Source of the DNA: Clavulina sp. PMI_390
Taxonomy: Eukaryota; Basidiomycota; Agaricomycetes; Cantharellales; Hydnaceae
NCBI GenBank assembly: GCA_015039315.1
Contig: WIDE01000074.1
Location: 1-60,423 of the forward strand
DNA: 60,423 nucleotides
Direction of reading: 5' to 3'
In this document: in pieces, positions 11,749 through 22,182 of the stretch
How the letters are laid out: each line of letters starts with the position of its first letter
Position numbering within the stretch: the stretch's first letter is position 1
The notes under the pieces: model-generated
Database searches by the model: none
Told to the model about the DNA's origin: nothing
The model's input: only the letters and a program-made list of their open reading frames with translations
Program-made: the position numbers and the translations under genes

Positions 11749-14700
11749 TCAAGATAGCTTGCGAGGAGCGGTGAGGGAGCCAGCGAGAGATTCGGCGCTC
11801 GTCGCTGGTTTGCGTTTCAGGGAAAACTTTCTGGCCAAAAAACGACTGGAAGACAACCAAGTTGAAGCGGAACGAGAGGAGGATGGTGCGGGTGCTGTCG
11901 TAGACGTGCTGGTTGTTGCTCTGTCGAGACCGGGTAATGAGGGTGGGGGAAAACTCTTAACCCTTGCTCGTGCATCCGCCTTGATACCACGATGAGTGCC
12001 AGCGGTGGGGGCAGAAACTAAACGTCGAGCTAAGGGAAGCAATAAGTGCCACAGTTAGCTTGCGCACCCTCTAACACAAAATAATGTCGATAAACAGCAG
12101 CTTTCACTCACCAGTAACAGCCGGTTCGCCACTACCACCGTTCATATCAGTTTCATAGCTTGAGGGGGCTGCTAACCGTTGGATCAAGAGGCTCTGGTCC
12201 GGGTCGTAGTACGGGAGTAGCACAATGATACCCGCCGGCTTCCTACTGCCACTGGTAGCTTGCTCATCCATCAGCTTTTGAGCATCGGCCTCGGGGAGTG
12301 GCCTGAGAATCGAATATGGGTTCGTCCCGGGAGTGAGACAGAGCATGATGGCGGTATCAGAATTGGCGGCACGCTCGCGAGCCTTACTACCAATGGCCAC
12401 ACCTTGGGGAGAGGAAGATGAATCGGCAGGACGGGGCAGGCCCACGCGAAAATGATTTGCGACGAGTGGGCGAGATAAAGGAGCGAATGGAGGCGTTTTG
12501 TCAATGCTTTGCTCGGCATGGACCCAGGAGTTAAGCACAGCAAGTGATGTATGGCCAATGAGGTCTATTGCGACGTGCGACGGCTCAGTAAACAGCCTTT
12601 TTCCATAGCTTTGGAAGGGACAATGTAGACTTACCAGCATGTTCCAGCGAGAGGTCGGCTTCCGATACTATCTGCCTTGCCAGAAGGTACACTTCAAAAA
12701 GCTCATCTCTCGCTCCGTCAGCCATGCCAGGAGTTGATGCGAATGTTTGGTATTTGAAAGCACCGTGTCGCGATGAAACGAACGGTTCCGAAGCACGCCT
12801 CATGCCCAGCACAGAAGGCCGGCTCACCAACGTGCGCAGGGTGCTGGCGCCTGGAGAACGGGTTTTTGCCTTTCCAGATAGGTCGGTTCCAGTGTCGGCG
12901 CTCTCGCGGTTTACTATGGTGCGGGACCCCTTTGAGTCTGGAGACAGCAGCCCCTGTGACATGGGAGGCGAAAGGGAAGAGGAGGATGGTTCGTCTGCAA
13001 CGTTGGTAGCTCCGTCCCGTAGTGGAATAGAACGCATGCGATCCTTGCCATTCGTCTTGGGGGCGGGCGTCGTTGATGGATCGGGAAGTATAGGGACTTC
13101 AGGGACTGATGCAGCAGGGGAGTCAGGGTCATACATTGCAGTCGTCGAAAAGGAATCGAGTGTTGTCTCGCGGAGAGCTGTTGGTAATAAAGCTGATGGT
13201 CTTGGACCCGCCTCAACTACCTTTTCCGCACCGTGGTTGATATCACCAACGGATATTTGAGCTTGAGGGTGGCTGGCTTGAGTTGGAGGTGATTGCTGAG
13301 GTTGTAGCACTGGGAGACTCGGTCTCCTATAATTACCTGCGGCAGCATTCTCGACCGCGCCTCGTCTCAAACTACCTTGTCTCGAGTTAGGTCTCGACGA
13401 CGAACGGGATCTTCGGCCGTCTCCGCGTAGGCTTCCTTGGCGACTCAATGCAGGCGGAGGGGACGATGTCTCTGATGTAGGGCGACGCAGACGAAGATGA
13501 CTCCTCGAATGCACACGAGCGGATCCAATCCCCATTTCATCTCCGATAGGGCGCTCCCTCACCAAGAGAGGTGTATATGTAGTGGTCTCAACCCTATCAC
13601 CGGTATCGACGCCAGGATCGGTATTAGGGGGATGAGCGGAAAGAATAGGAAGGGAGGGAAGTGGCTTGGGCAAAGGTTTTCCGCCTTTTCTCTCGTCTTC
13701 ACGCTTAGGGGCACGCTTGGATTTGGAAATCGAGATGGAAGTGGGATCAGCACGTTCAAGACGGTTAAGTTTGCCGTCTAGGTACGCTAATTCTCCTGGG
13801 GTGAAAGGTTGTGGCACAAACCGAGACGGAACAGGGGCAGCGTGTGCTGGATTATCACCTGGTACGCGCGGTAAGAGCCGGATCTGCGATACTCGGCGAG
13901 GAGCCGCTGGTCGGTCAATCGGTGGTGCCACAGTGGGTTCTGGTGGTAATAAGCGTGTCGCCTTCGTTCTCTGGGTTGTACCGCCTTGTTGTGAGTTTTG
14001 GTTTTGGCGACGCCTCGGCGATGGAATTTGAATGCGCAGGTTGAACGGTAGTGATCTTCTGCGAGTCACCACAGTGGGGCTTGAGCCGGCCAGCTCAAGG
14101 CCGGTCTGCACCACATCTGGTGTACTACTCTCCACGATGCCTGAAATGGGCCTACTATCACTGACAGTGACAGCCCCAAAGTCAGACACCATTGTCATGG
14201 TTCTTGCCTCCACATCCTCCGCAATGTACCGGCTTGCCGGATCAGGGGATGTCTCTGGTACTCTGGGGAGACCACTGCTTGACGGTTCGGGGAAGGTTTG
14301 ATACAGGCGCCTCACGGTAGAGGTAGTCGAAGCGCTTCGGATACTGGTGTTCGTATCCTTACGCAACGGCACTGATGTAGCTTCATCTGGTGCATGATGT
14401 GGTATTGGGTCGGGCACTAGAGTGTCAGCGTCTTGAGGGAGGTTAGCAGGAGAGGCACTGATTGGGGATGGGAGAGTAGAGGGTTCAGTGGATATCAGCT
14501 CGACTATTTTGCTTCCCGAGGCAAGAGTGAATGGTTCTTGGTAGCTTGGGAAGATGGAGGCGGCGGCTAGGGATTGGGGCAGACGGAGGGAGTTGGAGCG
14601 CTGAGGAAGGCCGAGAGGAGGGTTCATCGTCGGCCGATCCCTCACATACGTCGATCGCCGCCGTACGGGCTGTATTGTACGCATAAAGCCCTAAACCATA

Positions 14701-15399
14701 CAGTGATGATATATAGTTTCGTAGATTAGAAGGCGTTCGTAGGGGTCAGGAGAGGGAAAGAATACCGCGCACCTCTGCTCGGGAGGCGAAGCTTGCTGCC
14801 TGTTCTCTCCCCGCTATGACGTCCGCTTGTATTTGCTTTGTCCTTTGTTCTATGCGATTCCCATTCTGCACAATATAGTTGTGCTCGATGACCCGTCGTG
14901 CACTTTGATGGACGTTCCACTGGTTGATGTCAACAAGTTCGTGGAGCTTTATGTGGAGGTGTGAGCATTGAACTCGAGCCCAAGACTAAGAAGGGTACTC
15001 AGCATACATTGAATAGAATTATTAGGTCGGTGATCATATGATGGCATCCCTCGATAGCGACGCCATCGTCCCCGGAATGGAGCCATAGTTGGATCCAGCT
15101 ACGTTTCCCAATACGCGTCATAGTTTCCGCGATATGCTGAAAGCTCCTAAGCAACGAACCATGATTAGACTCGTATTCACGGGGCAACAGTAGTATGGTT
15201 TAGCGTACCGTTGAAGTTTCTCTAGCCGCACGACATCGCTTTGGACCTCGCCGCGTTCGCGCATGACATGGCTGATGCTGTCCACCACGATCTCGCAGCG
15301 CTTCAGCACCCCAGCAAGATGGTCTTTATTGCTTTGGACGGTCTCAAACGCAGCATACACCCACTCGAGCGCTGTGAAAGCCGCCGATAATGCAGACAT
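11749..15399 (-). CDS. MLKL-like helical-bundle protein with long disordered tail
   Basis: Six exons: 15209-15399, 15008-15146, 14773-14946, 12635-14690, 12112-12564, 11749-12029, about 1097 residues; phases agree at every junction. The first 165 residues are helical: ALEWVYAAFETVQSNKDHL, LKRCEIVVDSISHVM, RSFQHIAETMTRIG and NLHELVDINQWNV. That pattern resembles the N-terminal four-helix domain of MLKL and of many Agaricomycete adaptor proteins (family knowledge, not a search result). Exon 4 encodes about 685 residues rich in Ser, Pro, Arg and Thr, probably disordered. A more ordered patch follows (DLIGHTSLAVLNSWVHAEQS, PAGIIVLLPYYDPDQSLL). The tail ends in a basic stretch (RFLARKFSLKRK). A 82-nt intron (14691-14772) joins helical domain and tail; if it is not used these would be two genes. 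Function unknown. Confidence 0.6.
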
Positions 15400-16412
15400 G
15401 TCGATGTCGTTGTCTCGCTCGCGCGAATCCGGAGAACGCTAAGAGACGATTCACAGTAGAAACGAATAAAACAGAAGCACAAGAAGGGTGTGAGGAAGAT
15501 GGTGGTACGGTTAGGAGGACAAAGAGACCATATACCGAGTGAGGGTGATATGAAGCCGCGCTAAGGGGCATAGCGTTTGATGCGACTAGGGGCGAATCCA
15601 CATTCCCCGCGCTTCGGGATTCCCGACTCGGTGTCAACAAACACAACAAATCATTGAATAATGTAAAAATTAGAGAGGCACGTCAACGATGCCCCTTCTG
15701 CAAGCAATTAAATATTAGACTTGGTGCCTGTGTTGTAGGCGCTCAACGACAAAAAATAGAGCCCAGTTCGTATACAGCATAGTATTCTACTCTAGTAATC
15801 TCCTCAGGAAAGCCGCTCTAGAAGTACTAATCACCAGGCCACCATCAAATTACCGCATGTAACGATCCCGACAGCAGAGGTGTGACACAGCCGATCATTC
15901 ATCTGCGAAGGGTTCACAGCCCTTGCACAGCTGCTGATGCAGTATTCTTGGAAGCAGTGCGCATCAAGTTGACGTGTTTGCTGCAGTATTTCGCCCAGAA
16001 GATTATTGAAAAATCCCTTGTTGCCGACCAAGATTGGGTCGGTAGCCAAGTGATGGAAAGGATGGGGCAATCGTGAGAATCTACAAACTAGTGTCAACAA
16101 CCCAGTGTCACTTTCATGTTCGACTTCCTGCCCACTTGAATGAAGCCCAAGACCTTATTGAAGCACCTTTCATTTGTTCTTCCTTTTTTAAGTATCAATC
16201 AAGTGGTGTGATTGTTTGTCCCATTCACATTTTAATTCATCGCCAACAAGCTGACAGGCTGTGCAAACTCGAGTCGGCATCATCACCTGGCGCCTCTTTA
16301 CCACAACTCTCTTGCGTCTAAGCTAGTCACAAATTTGCTGCCCCCGAGTCTCCGGGCCGTATCTATCCCCAGATCGAGCGAGTGTTGCTGGGCAGATCCC
16401 TCCTCAAGAGCT
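15400..16412. other. Divergent promoter region
   Basis: About 1 kb between the starts of two divergent genes, the helical-bundle protein on minus and the degenerate kinase on plus. No extra gene is supported. Control elements could not be recognised. Confidence 0.4.
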
Positions 16413-18373
16413 ATGATGACACCCCTTGTGACTTCTGAACCACATATTGCAAGTCATGAACAATGGAGAAGCTTTATTTCGTTGTACTTCTACCGCCATG
16501 AGGATCAACGCTCCCAGCTCTCAAACCACTCTGTTCTCGATTTTACATATTTCAGTAACCTCTATGATGCTCATCGTCAGGCAAAGGGACTGCCTTGGCT
16601 TGCATCCGTCGACACATACAAGTTTTATACTGATGTGATATCTTCAACGACGGATGATTGGTTTATTGTGAGTCGACCCCCATTGCAAGCGCGATATCCA
16701 ATTCATTCCTTCGATAGGACTTTGCTTCCGTCGCCCGCGATATGCCTGGCGTAGATACCAGCCTCAAGGAAGAAATATATCGCTCTCACATTGGCCCTAT
16801 AGTAGTCCTCTGGCTAGAAGAGCTTCGCCTTGAGATTGTGCGAATGCATGCTGATCAGGAATTTATTCAGAAATCTGAAGGTGGCGCTTCGTAAGCATTC
16901 CATTCTGCTACGTTTCTCCTTCAACCCGACCCAAAACTTCACCCAGTATGTTGGAATCCTTGAATTGTGCTCTCAATGTCATTCGAGCGGAGTTGGGTCA
17001 ACCTCTCATTGAGACCTCCACCTTCCCCGTCTCCCCGAAGGAGTGGCTGCTTGAGATTGCTTCCGACCGCAGTATCTCAGCCACTGCGGCAGAACTCCGT
17101 GGTCGATCCTGCCGAAGCCTTCTTGACTCCATCGATGAGGTGCCAATTTAATTTGTCTCTTATTATCAGAGAGATTTAACGCGTGGTGATGATAGATCTT
17201 ACTTGAAGCTTCTGATCTTTGCGACCCAGGCACTGCACTCTTATTCAATCTCTACATCCTTATCGTCAGGAATAGTGGCAGCTTTCCCTCGCGACTTTGG
17301 TCTATCTCACTGGATACAGATTTTTCTCGTGGCCCCCAGTACGCTTCCATGGCTTCAATGAGACTACACCGCTCCTCAATCAAAGGCGTCGCATGCACTG
17401 TATGCGAATCTCTATCGCCGACGTGGATGAATGGGACAGACATGTGGAGTAATTGCCAGGTTCACGAAATTAAACCTTGAGAGCTATTCATCACTCACCT
17501 CAAAAATTCACCAGGACTTTCTGGAGGGTACCGCTATAGCATCACAAGTTTCCCATCGGCACCCTTCGCTCCTCCCTCTTCTCGGCATCATCTGGCGTGA
17601 TGGAATGTTTGGCAAGGAGATGTATACTGTCCACCCCTTCATCCCGGCCATACACCGTGGCTTTCCGTTTCGAAAGCCTTCTGTCATTGATGACCAGCCG
17701 AAATTCCCTCTGGTACGTCTGGCCTTTCAGTCTTTCCTGTTCGAATTTCATCCGATTGAATGGTCACTTGCCGTGGAAGATGCTACGGATTGCAGAGGCA
17801 GTTCGTTTCCTTCACGAAAATAATATTGTACACTCTGACGTGCACTGGGTAAGCGAGCGATCCGTTACGGTGATCTACGCCTGGTCAATAATTCTATCGT
17901 TGTAGGCCACCATCATCTTCAGTGACTGGTCAGCTGAAATACGACTGTGGAACTATGGCTGCAACCGATTTCATCATCACCGTGTGAGCGATCCTTGGAT
18001 CCATCACATGGAGCCCTTGCTGGATGATGGAATAACACGATTTCCGAAACATGGCGATGTTTTCTCGTGTGGAATGATGTTTCTCGGGTTGGCCATTATG
18101 TCGATCCCGGCTCATTTGCACAAAGGGAATCGGGGAATGCTATTCCGCGATATTGCTCTACAAGTGGAGGTTCACGCCATCGACTCACAGGAGGGCAGGT
18201 CCGGCCGACCGCTTCCGCAATCCGATGAAATTGGCTTGGTCAGCGAAATACCTCATTCTTCAATACCTCGATTCTGGGCACTGATTTTGAAGATGACATC
18301 GGGTGACACAGCGGTGTGTCCCACAATACAGGAGGTTTTGGCAGCTCTCGATGAAATTATTCATTCCTCATGA
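16413..18373 (+). CDS. Degenerate protein kinase (probable pseudokinase)
   Basis: Seven exons: 16413-16667, 16718-16890, 16947-17139, 17196-17399, 17440-17712, 17780-17848, 17906-18373; 544 residues with all frames joining. The first 250 residues are mostly helical and of unknown family. A kinase-like fold follows: GVIARFTK sits where VAVK would be, HPSLLPLLGIIWRDG is the usual N-lobe hinge approach, and LRIAEAVRFLHENNIVHSDVHW is the catalytic loop. The HRD motif reads HSD, the loop Asn is not evident, and DFG reads DWS (FSDWSAEI). The C-lobe keeps GDVFSCGMMFLGL and a final CPTIQEVLAAL. The Gly-rich loop and the VAIK lysine are not recognisable, so catalysis is doubtful. The 40-nt intron at 17400-17439 and the weak acceptor GGAAG before 17780 are the least certain joins. 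Orientation is divergent from the helical-bundle gene. Confidence 0.65.
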
Positions 18374-18567
18374 CGAGAAATTGGCCCACCACGTCCTTAG
18401 CAAATCTTCTACCAAATAGATTCCATCCTTAGTTACTCAACTGATGAATATGTTTTTTGTCACAATCTTGACATGCCGTGAAACATATTGTTTTGCACAG
18501 TACTTAGACTTGAAAAATTGCTCAATTTACATGCAAAGTGGGGTGATACAAAAGCGACAAAGGTTGA
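18374..18567. other. Intergenic
   Basis: Short AT-rich 3' flank after the degenerate kinase gene; no coding signal. Confidence 0.4.
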
Positions 18568-18596
18568 CCACCCAGTCAAACACCTCTATTACAGCA
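18568..18596. repeat. Left inverted repeat of repeat-precursor cassette 1
   Basis: Begins CCACCCAGTCAA and continues with CCTCT and TACAGC. It is the imperfect inverted partner of 20487-20515. The gene lies between the two. The same arrangement surrounds the second precursor gene. No convincing target-site duplication borders it. Confidence 0.55.
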
Positions 18597-18746
18597 ACCC
18601 AAACTAGAGCGCAGATAGAAGCTTCAAGGGAATAACTACAATCATCATTGTGCAATAAGAAGAACTTTCACTCGTAACAGAAGACGAACAGGCATGAGGA
18701 AGAAGGGGAGGTTGATAGAGAGGCGAAAGATTGAAAACGACAATAT

Positions 18747-20254
18747 CTAATCGAGCTCATTGATCCTAGATGAAATCAAATATATGAGCACCTGAATGAT
18801 CAAGAATAGCAACGAATTGAGCTTACTTAAACTCCTCTGAGCGTCGGGAAAGACCCAAAATCGAAGCAATCTCGTCGGGAGGCAAGCTTGTCATGGGCCG
18901 CACCCCCTGTGGAGTGGTCAAAAGCTACGGCAGGAAATATTGGGAACATATTGAACAATGGTGAAAACTTGAAGACCGAGATCGAGAAACTCACTGGGCT
19001 GGGGCCGAAGATTGACGAGCCAGTGCCTGTGCCAGTGCCACCAGTGGAGGTAGAAGTCACCTGACGTTTGCCTTGTAGGGTGCCAATCTTGTTCATGAGG
19101 GCAGTCTTGACTGTGGCCTTGTCCGACGCGGAGAGGGTCTGTGCTTGCTTGATGATGCTAGTGATGGAGCTAGCATCGCGCTTGACATAAAGTCCCTCAT
19201 CGTGCACGTCCGCGACACCACGGCGGAAGAGGCTCTCGATCTCCCCAAGGAGGTTGCCGACCAAACCAGAGGCAGCTCCACCAGCTGCAGACGAGACGAG
19301 CGAACCTCCCAGGCTAGTAGCCGATAGGGGAGCACGGGCCTCAATTGGCAGAGGCTCATGGATCACAGGAATGATGGGAACGCTGCCACCTGGGAAAAGG
19401 ATGCCAACGTCACGCTTAAAGAAGCTCTCAATCTGATGATACATGGAAGAGTTAGTATTTGATCTGATGGAATATGATTATATGAAGTGAAGACCAACCT
19501 CGCCAAGGAGATTGCCAACCAGTCCAGACGCGGCACCACCGGCGGCAGATGAGACAATTGAGCCGCCAAGGCTTGTCGCCGAAAGTGGCGAGCGAGCCTC
19601 CAGCTCGGCATCGTCGCGTCGGAACAGGCTCTCGATCTCTCCGAGCAGGTTCCCAACCAGCCCAGAGGCCGTGCCACCAGCAGCAGATGAAACAAGGGAA
19701 CCCCCGAGGCTAGTGGCCGAAAGGGGTGCACGAGCCTCCAGCTCAGCGTCGTCACGTCGGAATAGGTTCTCAATGTCGGTAAGCAGCCCACCGACAGCCG
19801 TTTTGGCACCCTCATTGGCGAGACCACCAAGCGCCTTGCCGGCCGCATCAGCAATAGAAAGTCGCTTCGATGGGGTCTGGAGAGTGCTAATCTTGTTCAC
19901 CAGAGCGGTCTTAACGGCAGCCTTATCAGCAGCCGAAAGAGTCTGGGCCTGTTTGACAATGTTGGTGAGAGCACCAGTGGAGCGCTCATCGAGCCCACGC
20001 TTGAAGAAGCTCTCGATCTGTTCAGTGACGTGAAACGAATTCAGTTACCCATTGTTTAAGAACCGTCATGCCAGTCAAAAACTCACCTCGCTCAAAAGGT
20101 TTCCAACAGCACCAGATGCTGCGCCACCGGCGGCGGAGGAGATGATTTGGGTGCCGAAGCTGGGCTCTTCCTCGGCAGGAGTGGAAGAGATTGGGGCAGC
20201 GAAGGCTGGAGCAGCGAGGAGGACAATGAGAGCGACAGAGGTGGCAGCACGCAT
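18747..20254 (-). CDS. Secreted Kex2-processed repeat precursor 1
   Basis: Five exons (20087-20254, 19499-20017, 18995-19432, 18827-18906, 18747-18765) encode 407 residues. Residues 1-19 are a signal peptide (MRAATSVALIVLLAAPAFA). The rest is divided by nine KR or RR sites of Kex2 type. Three full units of about 44 residues share LSATSLGG, then SSAAGGAASGLVGNLLGE and IESLF before the dibasic pair; a degenerate unit sits right after the signal peptide and another ends in DIENLFRR. Other products are a helical segment (TNIVKQAQTLSAADK, later SIIKQAQTLSASDK) and a 12-residue cassette GVADVHDEGLYV between RR and KR. No cysteine pattern or enzyme domain is present. The last exon gives the ending KINELD. 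Known Kex2-processed repeat proteins of fungi act as surface-active repellents, pheromones or cyclic-peptide precursors; which applies here is unknown. No tailoring enzyme is adjacent. Confidence 0.85.
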
Positions 20255-20563
20255 GTTGACTGAGAGTTTAGGTTGGAAGGGCGTGAAAATGAGACGAAGG
20301 CGTAAAGTCGAGTTCGTTAAATCGGATAGAGTGATAAAAGTTCAGAGGCGACTATCAAAGTGCACGCTGATGTGAAGAAGCTAAAAATCAACGACAAGCT
20401 AATGGGGAGCTCAGCAGTGATGAACAAGTGAGCTCATTGAGGACTCACTGCAACCAGTGCACAGGTGTCTCAAAGAAGAACGAAGGGAGCTGTAGAAGAG
20501 GAGCTGACTGGGTGAAGTGAGGAGCAAGAGAGCTGTCTGCCCCATGGTCTTATAGGCTCTGAA
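20255..20563 (-). promoter_or_regulatory. Promoter and 5' UTR intron of precursor 1
   Basis: A 21-bp block at 20543-20563 is identical to 24277-24297 upstream of precursor 2; on the minus strand it contains CCTATAAGAC, a likely TATA element. A 5' UTR intron is inferred at 20381-20449 (GTGAGT to TTTTTAG), with a counterpart in the paralogue. Confidence 0.55.
20487..20515. repeat. Right inverted repeat of repeat-precursor cassette 1
   Basis: Read on the minus strand it starts TCACCCAGTCAG and continues CTCCTCTTCTACAGC, pairing with 18568-18596. It overlaps the 5' UTR or promoter region of precursor 1, so a transcriptional role is possible as well as a mobile-element origin. Confidence 0.5.
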
Positions 20564-21526
20564 CTAAGTTGTCGTTCTCTCGGGCACCAGAAGTGAGGAA
20601 CTGGTTGATGATGGTATTCAGGCAGCATACATCACACCGCCGCAGTTGAGCGATTTAGGGAGAAACATTAACATCCTGTTTACCATTGCTCTGGACTGGT
20701 GCAAGGCAGGCAGTGTGGGCGCATCTACGCCACAAACATATGTAGACAACTGTGCTTATTTCGGAGGCATTCGGAAGGAATAAACATCATCAAGTGTCAA
20801 CCATCACGTCGTCTTTGCGTCCACACCATCAATAGAGCCTGACGATACCATTTTCTTGGCTCATGGTGCTATATTTATCTTCGCCCGGCTAGTATCCACT
20901 GGTGGTGATTGTGGTGATGATGATGGGATGGTTGGCCGACTCCCATGTTGCTTGACCTAAACCGAACCTCCTCCGAATCCATGAGACACCTCCCATTCCC
21001 TTGGTTGGACCTGCGAATGATATCCCCATCGGTTCTGGAAAGCCATTCATGACTCAATCTCTCCTGGCCTCCATCAAGCCATTGCACACATCTACGCGAG
21101 TACCCATTGTGGAGACGGTTCATCTCATCATGGGGGCTGTGGCTTTAGATGCCCTGCGCAGTTCTGGAACGGATAGTGGCGCGTTTTTGGTAACCAGCCT
21201 CCATCCATCTCTGGGGAGTTATCCCTCCCTCACCTAAATGTGCTTTCACTACCCTCAGACCAATCGTTGCCTTCGTGAGGTCATCGTTTTATCTCCCCCA
21301 TAAGACTCTTTCAGAGCGACTAAAGCTGCAAACGGTGCAACCATCCCATCACTGCCTGTACTGTGCATTCCCTCTGACGCGCGCCTTCGTCGTTTGAATT
21401 CACCCAGGCTTACCATCCTCGTAAGCCGGGAGCTTAGGAGGCCTTTCTTTACGCTACAAACCCCCTGAAAGTGGGGAATGGCTCCGTCGGGAGGAATGAA
21501 GGTATCAAAAGATATCTAACGAGAGA
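20564..21526. other. Intergenic upstream of precursor 1
   Basis: Patches around 20640-20820 resemble 24360-24550 upstream of precursor 2 (for example a shared CAACCATCACG-like word), so the duplication extended several hundred bases upstream. No gene seen. Confidence 0.4.
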
Positions 21527-21790
21527 TTAGTCACCCTTGAGTGAGCTCTGGGGGATCAATTCATTATTCAGTCGTTGGAACAGAATCGAGTACCGCAAGG
21601 ACTCATTCGCTATTATGATAAAGCTCAAGTTTTGTATGACTGAACGAATAGGGTAAACTCCGCATGCGTCGAAAGGTAGGTTTGAATGATTGGCCTGGGA
21701 GAATTTAGTGAGCGAGGGTACATCCATTGCGCCAACATCAAGGATGTGAAGGAAAATTACCATGAAGATAGTGGATATCGAGAACGCTGG
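21527..21790 (-). pseudogene. F-box gene relic
   Basis: The minus-strand frame reads VIFLHILDVGAMDVPSLTKF and then ANESLRYSILFQRLNNELIP. These correspond to VFLHIFEIGSVDIASLIRL and SNRSLWHLIALKQFRNELI in the F-box protein at 28457-30253. The segment between them occupies the place of that gene's first intron. The frame then stops, and nothing of the large C-terminal domain follows. It is an N-terminal stub left between the two repeat-precursor genes. Confidence 0.5.
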
Positions 21791-22031
21791 GAAGTGTTCG
21801 TTGATAAGCATCTCTATTCATGGATGCCAGACCTGCTGAAAGTAGATCGATGAGCATAGTGGCAGTGGCAGGGGCAATTCCTTGAGAGGAGCGACGATTG
21901 ATATTCCCTGAACTCTCGGCAGCGTTGGATAGTGTAGTTTTCGTCCAGTCCTCTTGTGTTCGAAATATGCATTTCAAGTATTGCTCGCATTGGGGTACAA
22001 AGGTATGTAATGCAAAAGCGACAAAATATGA
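21791..22031. other. Intergenic
   Basis: 3' flank between the F-box relic and the left inverted repeat of cassette 2. Minus-strand frames here have no recognisable protein. Confidence 0.35.
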
Positions 22032-22060
22032 CCACCCAGTCAAACGCCTCTACTACCGTC
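22032..22060. repeat. Left inverted repeat of repeat-precursor cassette 2
   Basis: Starts CCACCCAGTCAA; the first 12 bases are the exact reverse complement of 24237-24248, and similarity continues inward with one gap. Also nearly identical to the left repeat of cassette 1 at 18568. Confidence 0.6.
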
Positions 22061-22182
22061 TTCCAAAACGACGAAAAAGGAGACAAAAAAGCTTCAAGAC
22101 ACTTCACTTTGAGAGGGGGAAAAGTAAAACAACAAATATAAGAATGAATAATGAGGAAGATGCTGTGATGAAAGAATAGGCT

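Noticed and set aside
16335..16412. Earlier start for the degenerate kinase
   Set aside because: The extension begins at a non-ATG codon; the first ATG in frame is at 16413.
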